Source: Hymenoscyphus infarciens (Eukaryota > Ascomycota > Leotiomycetes > Helotiales > Helotiaceae). Taken from it: a DNA stretch of 64,000 bases. How positions within the stretch are numbered: the stretch's first letter is position 1; every line of letters begins with the position of its first letter. A model generated the notes under the pieces. That model was not told the DNA's origin. It saw only the letters and a list, made by a program, of their open reading frames with translations, and did no database searches. The DNA is taken from contig LLCB01000323.1 of NCBI GenBank assembly GCA_001414345.1, positions 1 to 64,000 on the forward strand. Reading direction: 5' to 3'. This document shows, in pieces, positions 1-11,700 of the stretch. Both the position numbers and the translations under genes were made by a program.

Positions 1-387
1 TTTTCTTCTAAGTACTTTATTTTAGATATATTTTTTAAACTAAGTTAAGAGCTAGATTATAAGTTAGTTTCTAATTTTAAATCGTTTTATAAATCAGGTT
101 AAATTACCTTAAATCGTTTTATAAATCAGCTTAAATTACCTTAAATCGTTTTATAAATCGGCTTAAATTACCTTGAATCGTTTTATAAATCGGTTTCTTA
201 CTTTAAATCGTTTTATAAATCGGTTTCTTACTTTAAATCGTTTTATAAATCGACTTAAATTACTTTAAATCGTTTTATAAAACGTATTAGAGCTACTTCA
301 AGAAATAACTCATATCTTAAACCGGTATTAAACCGGTATTGAGTCTAAGTTAATACTAGCTTAAAACCCTAGTAGAGGGCATATAAG
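1..387 (-). mobile_element. Family Y TA-flanked non-autonomous element, truncated by window start
   Basis: This is the reverse-strand end of the repeat seen intact at 8,032-9,524. It ends at 387 with the complement of the Y terminus (CTTATATGCCCTCTACTAGG) followed by TA at 388-389, the expected target dinucleotide. Positions 80-290 hold the Y minisatellite, an approximately 32-bp unit built around cgttttataaatcg and repeated about seven times with small changes. No coding capacity is visible. The rest of the element lies outside the window. Confidence 0.75.
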
Positions 388-639
388 TAGTATTTAACGG
401 ACTAAATACTATCTAATAGACTAAATACTATCTAAGTATACGGATTAACACTATCTAATAGATTAGTTATATCTATAGTTTCAGACTTAGAGCTATACTA
501 GTATTAGACTAGAAGGCTAGCTATAGCCTATATATATATATAGAGTAGATAGCTTCTTAGTTTTTTATTCAAGTTAATTAATTCTTTTTTCACCTTTCAC
601 TTCTTATGTAATCCATTGTTGCTTTGTGAACTATGACCA
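388..639. other. AT-rich unassigned segment between Y and X repeats
   Basis: This is strongly AT-rich sequence without an open frame. It holds a short imperfect duplication (actaaatactatctaatag, about 404-440) and a TA run at 530-541. It presumably belongs to an older element into which the neighbours inserted, but I do not recognise it. Confidence 0.4.
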
Positions 640-1136
640 ATCCAAGAGGAAGAAGGACCTGGGCATTCAGGCATGTTACGTAAGAGTAGTGTAGCTGCGT
701 AATATACGCCTGATCACGTGGTTTCAAATTCAAGTCCTTTTTTCAAGCTCTTTTTTAAGAGCTCTTTTTCAAGCTCTTTTATTCTTAATTCTTTTTCAGT
801 ACTAGCCTGAAACTAGCTCTGACCTTGTTCTGAACTAGTTCCGAACCAGTTCTGAACCAGTTCTAAACTAGTTCGGAACTATTCACATAAAGTCAACTCT
901 AGATCAGATACGTTCAAGGTGTTATAGATTAAGAAACTGATTTAGCTCTCTTTCAGACCTAGCTCTGAACTAGTAGAACCTCTCTGAACCAGTTCCGAAC
1001 CGGTTCTAAATCGGTTCCGAATCAGTTCCGAACTAATAGAACCACTCTAATACTAATCCAACCCTAGGTCGACCTTAATTCAAATCGGAGTCGAATCGGA
1101 GTCGAATCAGTGTTGAGCAAATAGCGGTTCGGCAGT
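640..1136 (-). repeat. Family X repeat fragment, reverse orientation relative to copies 1-4
   Basis: Read on the minus strand, this is the terminal part of the X repeat found at 11,701-13,560. It has the terminus near 1,110-1,133 (complement of TACTGCCGAACCGCTATTTG) and a run of related gaactagttc/gaaccagttc segments at 820-1,030. The block gtagtgtagctgcgtaatatacgcctgatcacgtg at 690-725 is shared with family Y. It is less mutated than the other X copies (CpG and CpA still present), so it gives the cleanest view of this X terminus. It is inserted in a Copia RNase H remnant. Confidence 0.6.
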
Positions 1137-1450
1137 ATAGTAGCTTTAAAAGAATCTGTTTATATAATAGCCTTAGTTAAAGAACTAGGTTTTTATAAAC
1201 AAAAGAAATTCGGTTTATATAGTGATAATAAAGGAGCTCTATAATTAGGTTATAACCTTATATATTATAAAAGAACAAAGTATATAGCTATTAAATACTA
1301 CTATATAAGAGACTTATTAGTTAAAGAAACTATAGATCTAATATATATAAAATTAATAGATTAAAAAGTAAATAGTTTTACTAAAGCACCTAATAAAACA
1401 AAATTCTAATAATTCCTTATATAATTAGAAATACTAGTAATAAGTTATAT
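1137..1450 (+). pseudogene. Copia-type retrotransposon RNase H remnant (Copia-D)
   Basis: Frame reading across internal stops gives a Ty1/copia RNase H tail. It shows an S-D-N-K-G-A-L segment near 1,220, then Y-K-R-T-K-Y-I-A-I-K-Y-Y-Y-I-R-D (His residues of the family consensus converted to Tyr), then F-T-K-A-P-N-K near 1,378. The stops are TAA/TAG at places where Gln is expected, the RIP pattern. Only the C-terminal end of pol is present. The frame upstream is cut by the X fragment. Confidence 0.6.
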
Positions 1451-1572
1451 ACTAATATATAAAAACTAAAGATTAATACTCTTAACTAACGCGTTAAAAT
1501 AACTTAAATAGAAGTACTTATTAAGAGAGCGTGTTAGCATATAATAAGCACTTATACTAGTACTTAATTACT

Positions 1573-3301
1573 ATACTACTGAACTACTATTTACTTAATA
1601 CTAATTCAACTCTAATTCAACTCTAGTTTAACTCTAATTCAACTTTAATTTAACTCTAATTCAACTCTGATTTAAATTAAGGTTAACCTTAAGTCGGATT
1701 AGTATTAGAGTAGTTCTATTAGTTCAAAACCAATTTAGAATAGATTTAGAACTAGTTTAGAACCAGTTTAGAAAGGTTCTACTAGTTTAGAGCTAGTTTA
1801 GAACTGATTTAGAGCTAGTTCTAAAAGAGAGCTAAATTAGTTTCTTAATCTATAATACCTTAAACGTATCTAATCTAGAGTCGACTTTGTATAAATAGTT
1901 CTAAACTAGTTTAGAACTAGTTTAGAATAGAGTTAAAGCTAGTTTTAAGCTAGTACTAAAAAAGAATTAAGAATAAAAGAGCTTAAAAAAAGGACTTTAA
2001 TTTAAAATCAAGTAATTAAGCGTATATTACGTAGCTATACTACTCTTATATAATATATCTAAATACCTAAGTTCTACTTCTACTAATTCTATCAATTCTA
2101 CTAATTATTCTACTAATTATTCTACTAATTATTCTACTAAATGTTCTACTAAATATTCTACTAATCTAAATAACGTTATCTCTATATATATATTATAATA
2201 TAATTAGTTAAATCGTTTAATAGTTCGATTAGTTAGTTAGAAACTATAAGGTATATATATTAGTTTAAGAAGTAAGCGTAGAAATAATATATACTAATAG
2301 TAATAGTAATAACGTAGATAACAAATCTAATACTTCTAAGTTACTAAGTAACTAATTTAAGGGCTCTAATTCACTCTACTAAAAGTCTAACTATAAAATG
2401 TACCTATATTAGCTAATATTATTTAACAACGTAGAAGTAACTAAAGTAGCGAATATAACAAATATAATTTAGATTATAATACTAATAAGCGGCTTAATAC
2501 CGAGTAATAAATATAATATAATAGTAATAATAAGTTATCGTCGTTGTCGTCGTTAAAGTAAAGTGTTAATATTAAAGTATTAAAGTTAAAGTATTAAAGT
2601 CGAAGTATTAAAGTCAAAGTCGAAGTTAAAGGTAGAGATAGCCTATACGCCTATAACTCTTAGTAGTTATATAGCTAGTTAGACATAGTACATCGTATTT
2701 AGTAAGAGCGACTCTAGTAAGAGAACCACACTCTATTATATAACCTACTTTAGTTATATAATATACTTAAATTTATATACTAGTAGCTCTAATTATAAGA
2801 ACTATTAATATATAATTACTAAGTAAAGTTAATATATAAAAAGTCGCTTAAATCGCTTTAAAAAAAAACACTCTCTTTAGACTTTTTATTTTTTCTTCTA
2901 AGTACTTTTTAAGTATTATTATACTACTAATATATAGCTAGTATATACTAAAGCTAGTATTAGTTATAATAGAATAGCTTAAGCTACTTAGAACTACTTA
3001 GAACTACTCTAAGCCTCTTTAAACTATAGCTAGCTATAGCTCTAATTAATTTAATAATTTAAAATAGATTTAAAACTTTTCTAAATAGGTTCTAAACCCC
3101 TTTAAATAGGATTAGAACCTTAGAACCTCTCTAAACTATAGCTAGCTAAAGCTCTAATTAATTTAACGATTTGGAATAGGATCGGAACCTTAGAACCTCT
3201 TTAAATAAGATTAGATACTATATCGACTCTTACTTAAGCTATTAAAATCGATTTAATACTAATTTAAACTAGTTTTAAGTAAAAGCGAGTGAGTATATAT
3301 G
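1573..3301. repeat. Family X repeat copy 1
   Basis: In order, it holds a terminus around 1,573-1,600, gaactagttt-like segments, a (ctactaatt)n tract near 2,090-2,165, TCG/TTA trinucleotides near 2,530, and (aaagt cgaagt)-like hexamers at 2,560-2,640. The block cactctctttagactttttattttttcttct at about 2,870-2,900 is also in family Y. A gctagctatagctctaatt segment follows, with the other terminus at about 3,285-3,301. It is the most heavily mutated of the copies. There is no coding frame. Confidence 0.65.
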
Positions 3302-3795
3302 TATATTAACTATGACTAGTAACTTAGAAGAACTAGATAAGAATAATACTTAACTTAATAGTTATAAAATAAATAAGCTTAAATCTAATAAATTAAGCTT
3401 TAATAATCTATATAATATAGATAATATAGACGAGCTAGCTCTAGTAGCTAATATTAATAATAAGCCTACTAATTATAAAGAGGCTATATCTAATATTAAT
3501 AGTACTAAATAGCTTTATACTATAAAATTAGAGGTAGACGAACTAGAGTTATAAAATACTTAGGATCTAGTAGACCTACTTAGTAATAGAATACTATTAA
3601 AAGGTAGGTGAGTATATAAAATTAAAACTAACCTTAATAATAATATTATAAAATATAAGACTAGATAGGTACTTAGTATAGGGATTTAATTAAGTTTTAG
3701 GTCTTAATTACTTAGAAACGTTCTCTATTATATATAGAACTAAGATATATAAACTAGTATTCCTACTAGCTATAATAAATAAATAGTATTTATAT
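3302..3795 (+). pseudogene. Copia-A pol fragment (5' part of reverse transcriptase)
   Basis: It is homologous base for base, apart from C/T and G/A changes, to 32,225-32,700 inside the complete Copia-A element. It covers the linker and the start of the reverse transcriptase domain (the region read as K-G-R-W-V-Y-K-I-K-T in the family). Both ends are abrupt: the X repeat on the left and the 180-bp spacer on the right. It was truncated before the tandem duplication, since 5,710-6,202 has the same ends. Confidence 0.65.
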
Positions 3796-3975
3796 AGATT
3801 ATACTATTCTATCTTAATACTAGTAGAGGTCCCTAGTATACTAAGAGCGCTACTATATAATTTGCCCCCTTATCCTTTTATTTACTTTACTAGAAGCGTT
3901 TTAAAATCCTTTTATATTATATATATATATTATTACATTTCTAAATACTAATACTCTAGAAACTTTAGATATACT

Positions 3976-5709
3976 ATACTACTAAACCGCTATTTGCTTA
4001 ATACTAATTCGACTCCGATTTAACTCTAACTTAACTCTAATTCGACTCTAATTTAAATTAAGGTTAACCTAGGGTTAGATTAGTATTAGAGTAGTTCTAT
4101 TAGTTTAGAACCGATTTAGAACGATTTAGAACCGGTTTAGAACTAGTTTAAAAAGGTTTTACTAGTTTAGAGCTAGTTTAAAACTAATTTAAAGCTAGGT
4201 CTAAAAGAGAGCTAAATTAGTTTTTTAATCTATAATACCTTAAATATATTTAATTTAGAGTCGACTTTATATAAATAGTTCTAAACTAGCTTAGAACTAG
4301 TTTAGAACTAGTTTAGAACTAGTTTAGAACTAGCTTAGAATAAGGTTAGAGCTAGTTTTAGACTAGTATTAAAAAAGAATTAAGAATAAAAAAAGAGCTT
4401 GAAAAAAAGACTTAAATTTAAAATTACGTAATTAGGCGTATATTATATAGCTATACTACTCTTATATAACATGTCTTAATACCTAAGTCCTACTTCTACT
4501 AATTCTACTAATTCTACTAATTCTATTAATTCTACTAATTAATCTACTAATTATTGTACTAATCTAAATAACGTTATCCTTATATATATACCTTAATATA
4601 ATTAGTTTAATTAGTTAGTTAGTTAGTTAATTAGTTAGTTAGTTAGAAACTATAAGGTATATATATTAGTTTAAGAACTAAGGGTAGAAATAGTATATAT
4701 TATATATAATAGTAATAGTAATAGTAATAGTAATAATATAAATAATAAATCTAAGGCTTCTAATTTACTTTACTAGAAGTCTAACTATAAAATATGCTTA
4801 AATTATTAAAAAAGAAGAAGTATATTATTATTATTATTTAATAATATAGAATTAACTAGAGTAGTAAATATAAAGAAGATAACATAGATTATAATACTAA
4901 TAAGTAGCCTAATACTAAGTAATAAATATAATACGTTAGTAATAGAGAGTTATCGTCGTCGTCGTCGTCGTCGTCGTCGTTGTTATTAAAGTAAAGTATT
5001 AAAGTATTAAAGTATTAAAGTTAAAGTTAAAGTCGAAGTCGAAGGTAGAGGTAGTCTATATATATACTAAGCCTACTACGCAGCTAGTTATACATAGTAC
5101 ACCGTGTTTAGCAAGAGCGACTCTAGTATAAAAGCCACGCTCTACTATATAACCTACTTTAGTTATATAACTTACTAAAACTTATATACTAGTAGCTCTA
5201 ATTATAAGGATTATTAATATATAATTACTAATTAAAGTTAATATATAAAAAGTTACTTAAATTACTTTAAAAAAAAAAAACACTCTCTTTAGACTTTTTC
5301 TTTTTTCTTTTAAGTACTTTTTAAGTATTAATATATTACTAATATATAGCTAGTATATACTAAAGCTAGTATTAGTTATAATAGAATAGCTTAAGCTACT
5401 TAGAACTACTTAGAACTACTCTAAGCCTCTCTAAACTATAGCTAGCTATAGCTCTAATTAATTTAATAATTTAAAATAGATTTAAAACTTTTCTAAGTAG
5501 GTTCTAAACCCCTTTAAATAGGATTAGAACCTTAGAACCTCTCTAAACTATAGCTAGCTAAAGCTCTAATTAATTTAATAATTTAGAATAGGATCGAAAC
5601 CTTAGAACCTCTCTAAATAAGATTAGATACTATATTAACTCTTACTTAAGCTATTAAAATCGATTTAATACTAATTTAAACTAGTTTTAAGTAAAAGTAA
5701 GTAGATATA
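3976..5709. repeat. Family X repeat copy 2
   Basis: It has the same internal order as copy 1. A well-preserved (TCG)n tract lies at about 4,952-4,980, and the boundary motif aaccgctatttgcttaata at 3,985 is less mutated than in copy 1. It ends at about 5,709 before a second Copia-A fragment. Confidence 0.65.
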
Positions 5710-6202
5710 TATATATATCAACTATAACTAGTAACTTAAAAGAACTAGACGAGAATAATACTTAACTTAATAGTTATAAAATAAATAAGCTCAAATCTAA
5801 TAAATTAAGCTCTAATAATCTATATAATATAAATAATATAGATAAGCTAGCTCTAGTAGCTAATATTAATAATAAGCCTACTAATTATAAAAAGGCTATA
5901 TCTAATATTAATAGTACTAAATAGCTTTATACTATAAAATTAGAAGTAGATAAACTAGAGTTATAAAACACTTAGGATCTAGTAGACCTACCTAGTAATA
6001 GAATACTATTAAAAGATAGATAAGTATATAAAATTAAAACTAACCTTAATAATAATATTATAAAATATAAGGCTAGATAAGTAGTATAAGGATTTAATTA
6101 AGTTTTAAGTATTAATTACTTAGAAACGTTCTCTACTATATATAAACCTAAGATATATAAACTAGTATTCTTACTAGCTATAATAAATAAATAGCATTTA
6201 TA
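5710..6202 (+). pseudogene. Copia-A pol fragment, tandem duplicate
   Basis: This is the second copy of the 3,302-3,795 fragment, with identical break points. It differs from the first by a scatter of C/T changes, so the two have mutated independently since duplication. Confidence 0.65.
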
Positions 6203-6383
6203 TAGATTATATTATTCTATCTTAACACTAGTAGAGGTCCCTAGTATACTAAGAGTACTATTATATAATTCGCCTCCTCGTTCTTCTATTTACTCTACTA
6301 AAAGCGTTTTAAAATCCTTTTATATTATATATATATATTATTATATTTCTAAATACTAATACTCTAGAAACTTTAAATATACT

Positions 6384-8825
6384 ATACTACTAAACTATTA
6401 TTTACTTAATACTAATTCAACTCTAATTCAACTCTAACTCAACTCTAATTCGACTCTAATTTAAATTAAGGTTAACCTAGGGTTAGATTAGTATTAGAGT
6501 AGTTCTATTAGTTTAGAACCGATTTAGAACGATTTAGAACCGGTTTAGAACTAGTTTAAAAAGGTTCTACTAGTTTAAAGCTAGTTTAGAACCGATTTAG
6601 AGCTAGGTCTAAAAGAGAGCTAAATTAGTTTCTTAATCTATAATACCTTAAACGTATCTAATCTAGAGTCGACTTTATATAAATAGTTCTAAACTAGCTT
6701 AAAACTAGTTTAAAACTAGTTTAGAACTAGTTTAAAACTAGCTTAGAATAAGGTTAGAGCTAGTTTTAGGCTAGTACTAAAAAAGAATTAAGAATAAAAA
6801 AAGAGCTTAAAAAAAGGACTTAAATTTAAAATTATATAATTAGGCGTATATTACGTAGCTATACTACTCTTATATAATATACCTTAATACTTAAGTCCTA
6901 CTTCTACTAATTCTACTAATTCTACTAATTCTACTAATTAATCTACTAATTATTCTACTAACCTAAATAATATTATCCTTATATATATACCTTAATATAA
7001 TTAGTTTAATTAGTTAATCAGTTAGTTAGTCGATTAGTTAGTCGAAAACTATAAGGTATATACGTTAGTTTAGAAACTAAGGGTAGAAATAGTATATATT
7101 ATATATAATTACAATAGTAATAGTAATAGTAATAATATAGATAATAAATCTAAAGCTTCTAATTCACTTTATTAGAAGTCTAACTATAAAATGTGTTTAA
7201 ATTATTAAAAAAGAAGAGGTATATTATTATTATTATTTAATAACGTAGAATTAACCAAGGTAGCGAATATAAAGAAGATAACGTAGATTATAATACTAAT
7301 AAGTAGTCTAATACTAAGTAACGAATGTAATACGTTAGTAATAGAGAGTTATCGTCGTTATCGTTATCGTCGTCGTCGTCGTTGTCGAAGTAAAGTGTCG
7401 AAGTATTAAAGTATTAAAGTCGAAGTCGAAGTCGAAGTTAAAGATAGAGGTGGCTTGTATATACGCTAAGCCTACTACGTAGCTAGTTATACGTAGTGCA
7501 CCGTGTTTAGTAAGAGCGACCCTAGTACAAAAGCCACGCCTTACTAGGTAACCTACTTTAGTTACGTGATATAATAAAACTTATACGTTAGTAGCTCTAA
7601 ATATAAGGATTATTAATATATACTTACTAATTAAAGTTAATATATAAAAAGTCGCTTAAATCGCCTTTAAAAAAAAAAACACTCTCTCTAGACTTTTTAT
7701 TTTTTCTTCTAAGTACTTTTAAGGTGTTAATATACTACTAATATATAGCTAGTATATACTAAAGCTAGTATTAGTTATAATAGAATAGCTTAAGCTACTT
7801 AGAACTACTCGGAATAGGTTCGGAATAGGTTCGGAACCTCTCTAAATAGGATCGGAACCTTGGAACCTCTCTAAACTATAGCTAGCTATAGCTCTGATTA
7901 ATTCAACGATTCGGAATAGGTTCGGAACCACTCCGAATAGGATCCGAACCTCGGAACCTCTCTGAATAGGATCAGAACCTTAGAACCTCTCTGAATAAGA
8001 TCGGATACTATGTCGACTCTTACTTAAGCTACTTATATGCCCTCTACTAGGGTTTTGAGCTAGTATCAACTTAGACTTAATACCGGTTTAATACCGGTTC
8101 AAGATATAAGTTATTTCTTGAAGTAGCTCTAATACGTTTTATAAAACGATTTAAAGTAATTTAAGCCGATTTATAAAACGATTTAAGGTAAGAAACCGAT
8201 TTATAAAACGATTTAAAATTATAAACTAACTTATAATCTAGCTCTTAACTTAGTTTAAAAAATATGTCTAAAATAAAGTACTTAGAAGAAAAAATAAAAA
8301 GTCTAGAGAGAGTGTTTTTTTTTTCAAAGGCGATTTAAGCAGCTTTTTATATATAAACCTTATATAATTTTTATATTCTAGTGGTCCTTAAATTTAGGGC
8401 TACTAGCGTATAAATTTAGTAAGTCACGTGACTAAAGTAGGTCACATGGTAGGGCGTGGCTTTCGTACCAGGGTCGCTCTTGCCGAACACGGTACGCTAC
8501 GTACAACTAGCTACGTAACCGCCAAGACCTAGCGTACGGGCCACCCCCACCTTCGACTTCGACGACTTCGACACTTCGACTTCGACACTTCGACGACGAC
8601 GACGACGATAACCATCTATTAATATCGCTATCGCATCGCATTCCTTACTCGGCATCGGGCCGCTAGTCGGCATCGTAATCGACGTCGTATTCGTCGCGTT
8701 CGCTACCCCGGTCAATTCCACGTCGTCGAACAATAACCCTTCTTTTTCGACGATTTAGGCACATTTCACGGTCGGACCTTCGGCGAAGCGAATTAGAAGC
8801 CTCGGATTTGTCATCTACGTCATCG

Positions 8826-8857
<32 letters not shown>

Positions 8858-9586
8858 TTTACGGTACGTACTGTTTCCACCCTTACTTCCTGAACTGACG
8901 TACGTGCCTTAGTTTCCGACCGACCGACCGACCGACCGACCGACCGACCGATCCAACCAATCAAATCGAGGCATACATACAGGGATGACGTCATTTGGGT
9001 CGGTGGAACATTCAGTGGAATAATCGGTGGAATCGGTGGAATTGGTGGAATTGGTGGAAGCAGGACTCGGGCATTCGAGCATGTTGTATAAGAGTAGTGT
9101 AGCTACATAATATACGCCTGATCACGTGATTCTAGTCTTTTTTTATATTCGCTAGTGATTTTTTTAGTACTAATTTAAGGCTACTTTAATACTAAGTTAC
9201 TACTAGTTTAAGGCGGGTCTAGAATTAAGTTAAACTAGTTTAAGGCGGGTCTGACACTGACTTAACTTACCTGACCCGGTTTATAACCTGGTTCGACTTG
9301 CTGAAACGAGTTCGACTCGCTAAAACGAGTCGGGTTTTACTACTATAAATCATCTTAAGTCGGTTTCAAAGCATGTTCAACCTAGTTCTTGAATCATTTT
9401 AAACTGCTTTAATCTAGTTTATAAACTAGCTCGAACACGCTTCTAGAATCGGTCTAAATCACCTTGAGTCGGGGTTAAACCGGGTTTAACCCCGTCTCAA
9501 AACCCTCGCTAGTTGGCAGTAAAGTATTGAAATCGATTTAATACTGATTTGAACTAGTTTTGAGTAAAAGCGAGCGGGCATATACG
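6384..9586. repeat. Family X repeat copy 3, interrupted by family Y element
   Basis: X sequence runs 6,384-8,031 and resumes at 9,525-9,586. The join cttaagct/A/ttaaaatcg seen uninterrupted in copies 1, 2 and 4 (around 3,235, 5,650 and 13,495) is split here exactly at a TA. The other X copies therefore serve as the empty insertion site. This part of X3 keeps more CpG than copies 1 and 2. Confidence 0.75.
8032..9524 (+). mobile_element. Family Y non-autonomous element with TA target duplication (1,493 bp)
   Basis: It is flanked by TA on both sides (8,030-8,031 and 9,525-9,526), confirmed by the empty sites in the other X repeats. The imperfect terminal inverted repeats are CTTATATGCC..ACTAGGGTTTTGAG at the left and, read inward from the right, CTTTACTGCC..GCGAGGGTTTTGAG. 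Internal order: minisatellite (8,130-8,220); GC-rich conserved block (about 8,440-8,530); cgactt/cgacga trinucleotides (8,550-8,610); gctgtc hexamers (8,825-8,860); gacc tetramers (8,925-8,952); ggtggaatt repeats (9,000-9,055); CACGTGA-containing motif (9,116-9,131). No transposase frame is present. TA duplication and terminal repeats fit a Tc1/mariner-type dependent element. The family identity is an inference. Confidence 0.8.
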
Positions 9587-10510
9587 TAACTTGAATTATT
9601 ACTTAAAAGTGTCTAATACTCGTAAAACACTTAAATATATACTTAACTAGTTGAACTAACGAAACTGATAAAAATATCAATATCTCTAAAAAGTAGGAAT
9701 AACCTTAGTTTTACCTTCTTAGGGTATCGCCTAACTTCTAGACATGTTCTAATAGTAATAGTATAAGACACTTGTCTTTTCACTAGAGAGCTAGCTCCCT
9801 AGACCCCCCAGTAGGAGGGACACCCTCCTATACCCTTCTATTAAGATTAAGTACGATTTATATAATAAAGTAAATAAATTTAAGCTTTTTGCTTATTCAA
9901 CGTGAATAGTAGATCGCTTATAAATTAGTAGCTAGATACACCTATTCATAGACGCTCGATCTAATACCGATACTTCGATATCGATCTAATACCGATACTT
10001 CGATATCGATATAACCTCTTAAGTTAACGCCTTCAATTCCACTACTCTCGATAATATAAATTATAGTACGCTAGTCGACGGAACGCAGTTGAATTAGATA
10101 TTAGAAAAGGTAGAGATATAGACGGAAGTTGATAAGCAGATTACTAGAGACTTTAGTATAACCTTTTACGAAAAGTAGTAGGAGAGTATACTACTTATAG
10201 AAAAGAGCGGTGTAAAGAGAAAGCGCTAGCTCGATTAGGCAATTAGTATACGATTAAGAAAAGTCCTTAGATTTAAGCTTTTTAAGCTTTGAATTAACTT
10301 TTTAGACGCTTTATTCGATCGTACGTAGTTTATTGATTTGTTATTATTATAAGCTTTGTTTACTCTATTTATACCACTTTTTTAGGTAAGACTAGTCCTT
10401 TTTAGGAAGGTAGTGGCGATTGTTTTCTAGTAAGAGTGAATATATTGAAATTTCGCTAATTTTATACGCTAGCATAGTACCTATACTAGCGTTAGAATAG
10501 AATAGCGTTT
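9587..10510. other. Unclassified insertion segment, moderate RIP
   Basis: About 920 bp with no counterpart in the other X/Copia joints. It contains a perfect 8-bp-stem hairpin (TAGGAGGG..CCCTCCTA, 9,812-9,830) and two 25-bp tandem copies of cgatctaataccgatacttc.. at 9,957-10,006. A plus-strand frame near 10,050-10,290 reads as Lys/Glu-rich protein if its six TAG codons were once CAG. It keeps more CpG than its flanks. I do not recognise the family. A retrotransposon 5' end (LTR plus start of gag) is one possibility. Confidence 0.35.
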
Positions 10511-11700
10511 CCTATTTATATTAATATAATATTAAAAACGCGTTTATATATACTAATATAGATAAAGATATCTACGTTATATAACTTATAGGCTTTAAAG
10601 TAGATAATAAGGTTTATAAACTTAATAAGGCCTTATATAGACTAAAATAATCGCCTAGGCTATAGTATAAATACCTATTAGACATTTACTCTAAGCTAGG
10701 CTTTATAGTCTTACTATATAACTAAGGTATTTTTATTAATAAAATTACTAAAGTTATTATTATATACTATATAGATAACTTAATAATAACTAGACCTAAT
10801 AAGAAGAATATAGATAATATTATATCTAATATAAGTAAGGTACTTAAAATATAATATTTAGGCCTTATAAACCAGTTCTTAGGAATAGAAATAAAGTATA
10901 ATATTAGTAATTAAACACTTACTATAAATTAAAACAAATATCTAGCTAATATTAAATCTAAATTTAATAAAGATAAACTAACTCTTATATCTATATCTAT
11001 AGAACTAGGCTTAGATAAAAACGAAGACTAAGCTACTAAAGAGGATATTACTACCTATTAATAAGAAGTAGAGTCTTTAATATACCTTAGTACTAAAACT
11101 AGACCTAATATTACCTTTATAGTTAATAGATATACTAGATTTATATCTAATCTTAGTATAGCTTACTTTAGAGCTTTAGAAAGGATATAGAAATATCTAA
11201 ATTATAAGCCTACTCTAGAGCTATACTATAATACTATAGATAATAGACTAGATCTAAAAGCCTTTACTAATATAGATTAGAGAGGTTATATTATTAGTTA
11301 AAAAAGTACTAGCAGCTATATTATATATATAAATAACTATATTATTAGCTAGAATACTATATTTTAGAAAACCGTTACTATATCTAGCTATAAAGCCGAA
11401 TATATAGCTTATAAAGAAGTAGTTAAAGAAGTACTCTACTTAAATAACTTAGTAGACTACTTTAATAAATTTATAACTAATAATACTACTACTATACCTA
11501 CTCTTCTAACTAATAGTAAGTTAGCTTAGAAACTAGCTAATAATCCTAAGTTTTATAAGAGAATAAAGCATATTAATATTATATATTACTTTATAAGAGA
11601 AGTAATAGATAGTAGTTAGATAACGCTAGTATATATTAGTATAAAAGACGATATAGTCGACAGCTTTATAAAATGCTTAAATAAGACTAAGTATAACATC

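Larger units (their letters stand above)
1573..6383. repeat. Two tandem copies of a 2.4-kb composite unit (X repeat + Copia fragment + 180-bp spacer)
   Basis: The unit from 1,573 to 3,975 is repeated at 3,976-6,383, a period of 2,403-2,408 bp. Each unit contains a family X repeat, then about 490 bp of Copia-A pol (3,302-3,795 and 5,710-6,202), then about 180 bp of unassigned sequence. A third X copy begins at 6,384. The copies differ mostly by C/T and G/A changes. The repeated join between X, a mid-pol Copia piece and the spacer implies duplication of an already rearranged block, not independent insertions. Confidence 0.75.

Noticed and set aside
8497..8733. 78-codon minus-strand open frame, and similar frames at 14,103-14,291 and 28,899-29,171
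   Set aside because: They are the same Y-family GC-rich block and cgactt tract read in whatever frame stays open. The peptides are microsatellite products and differ between copies.
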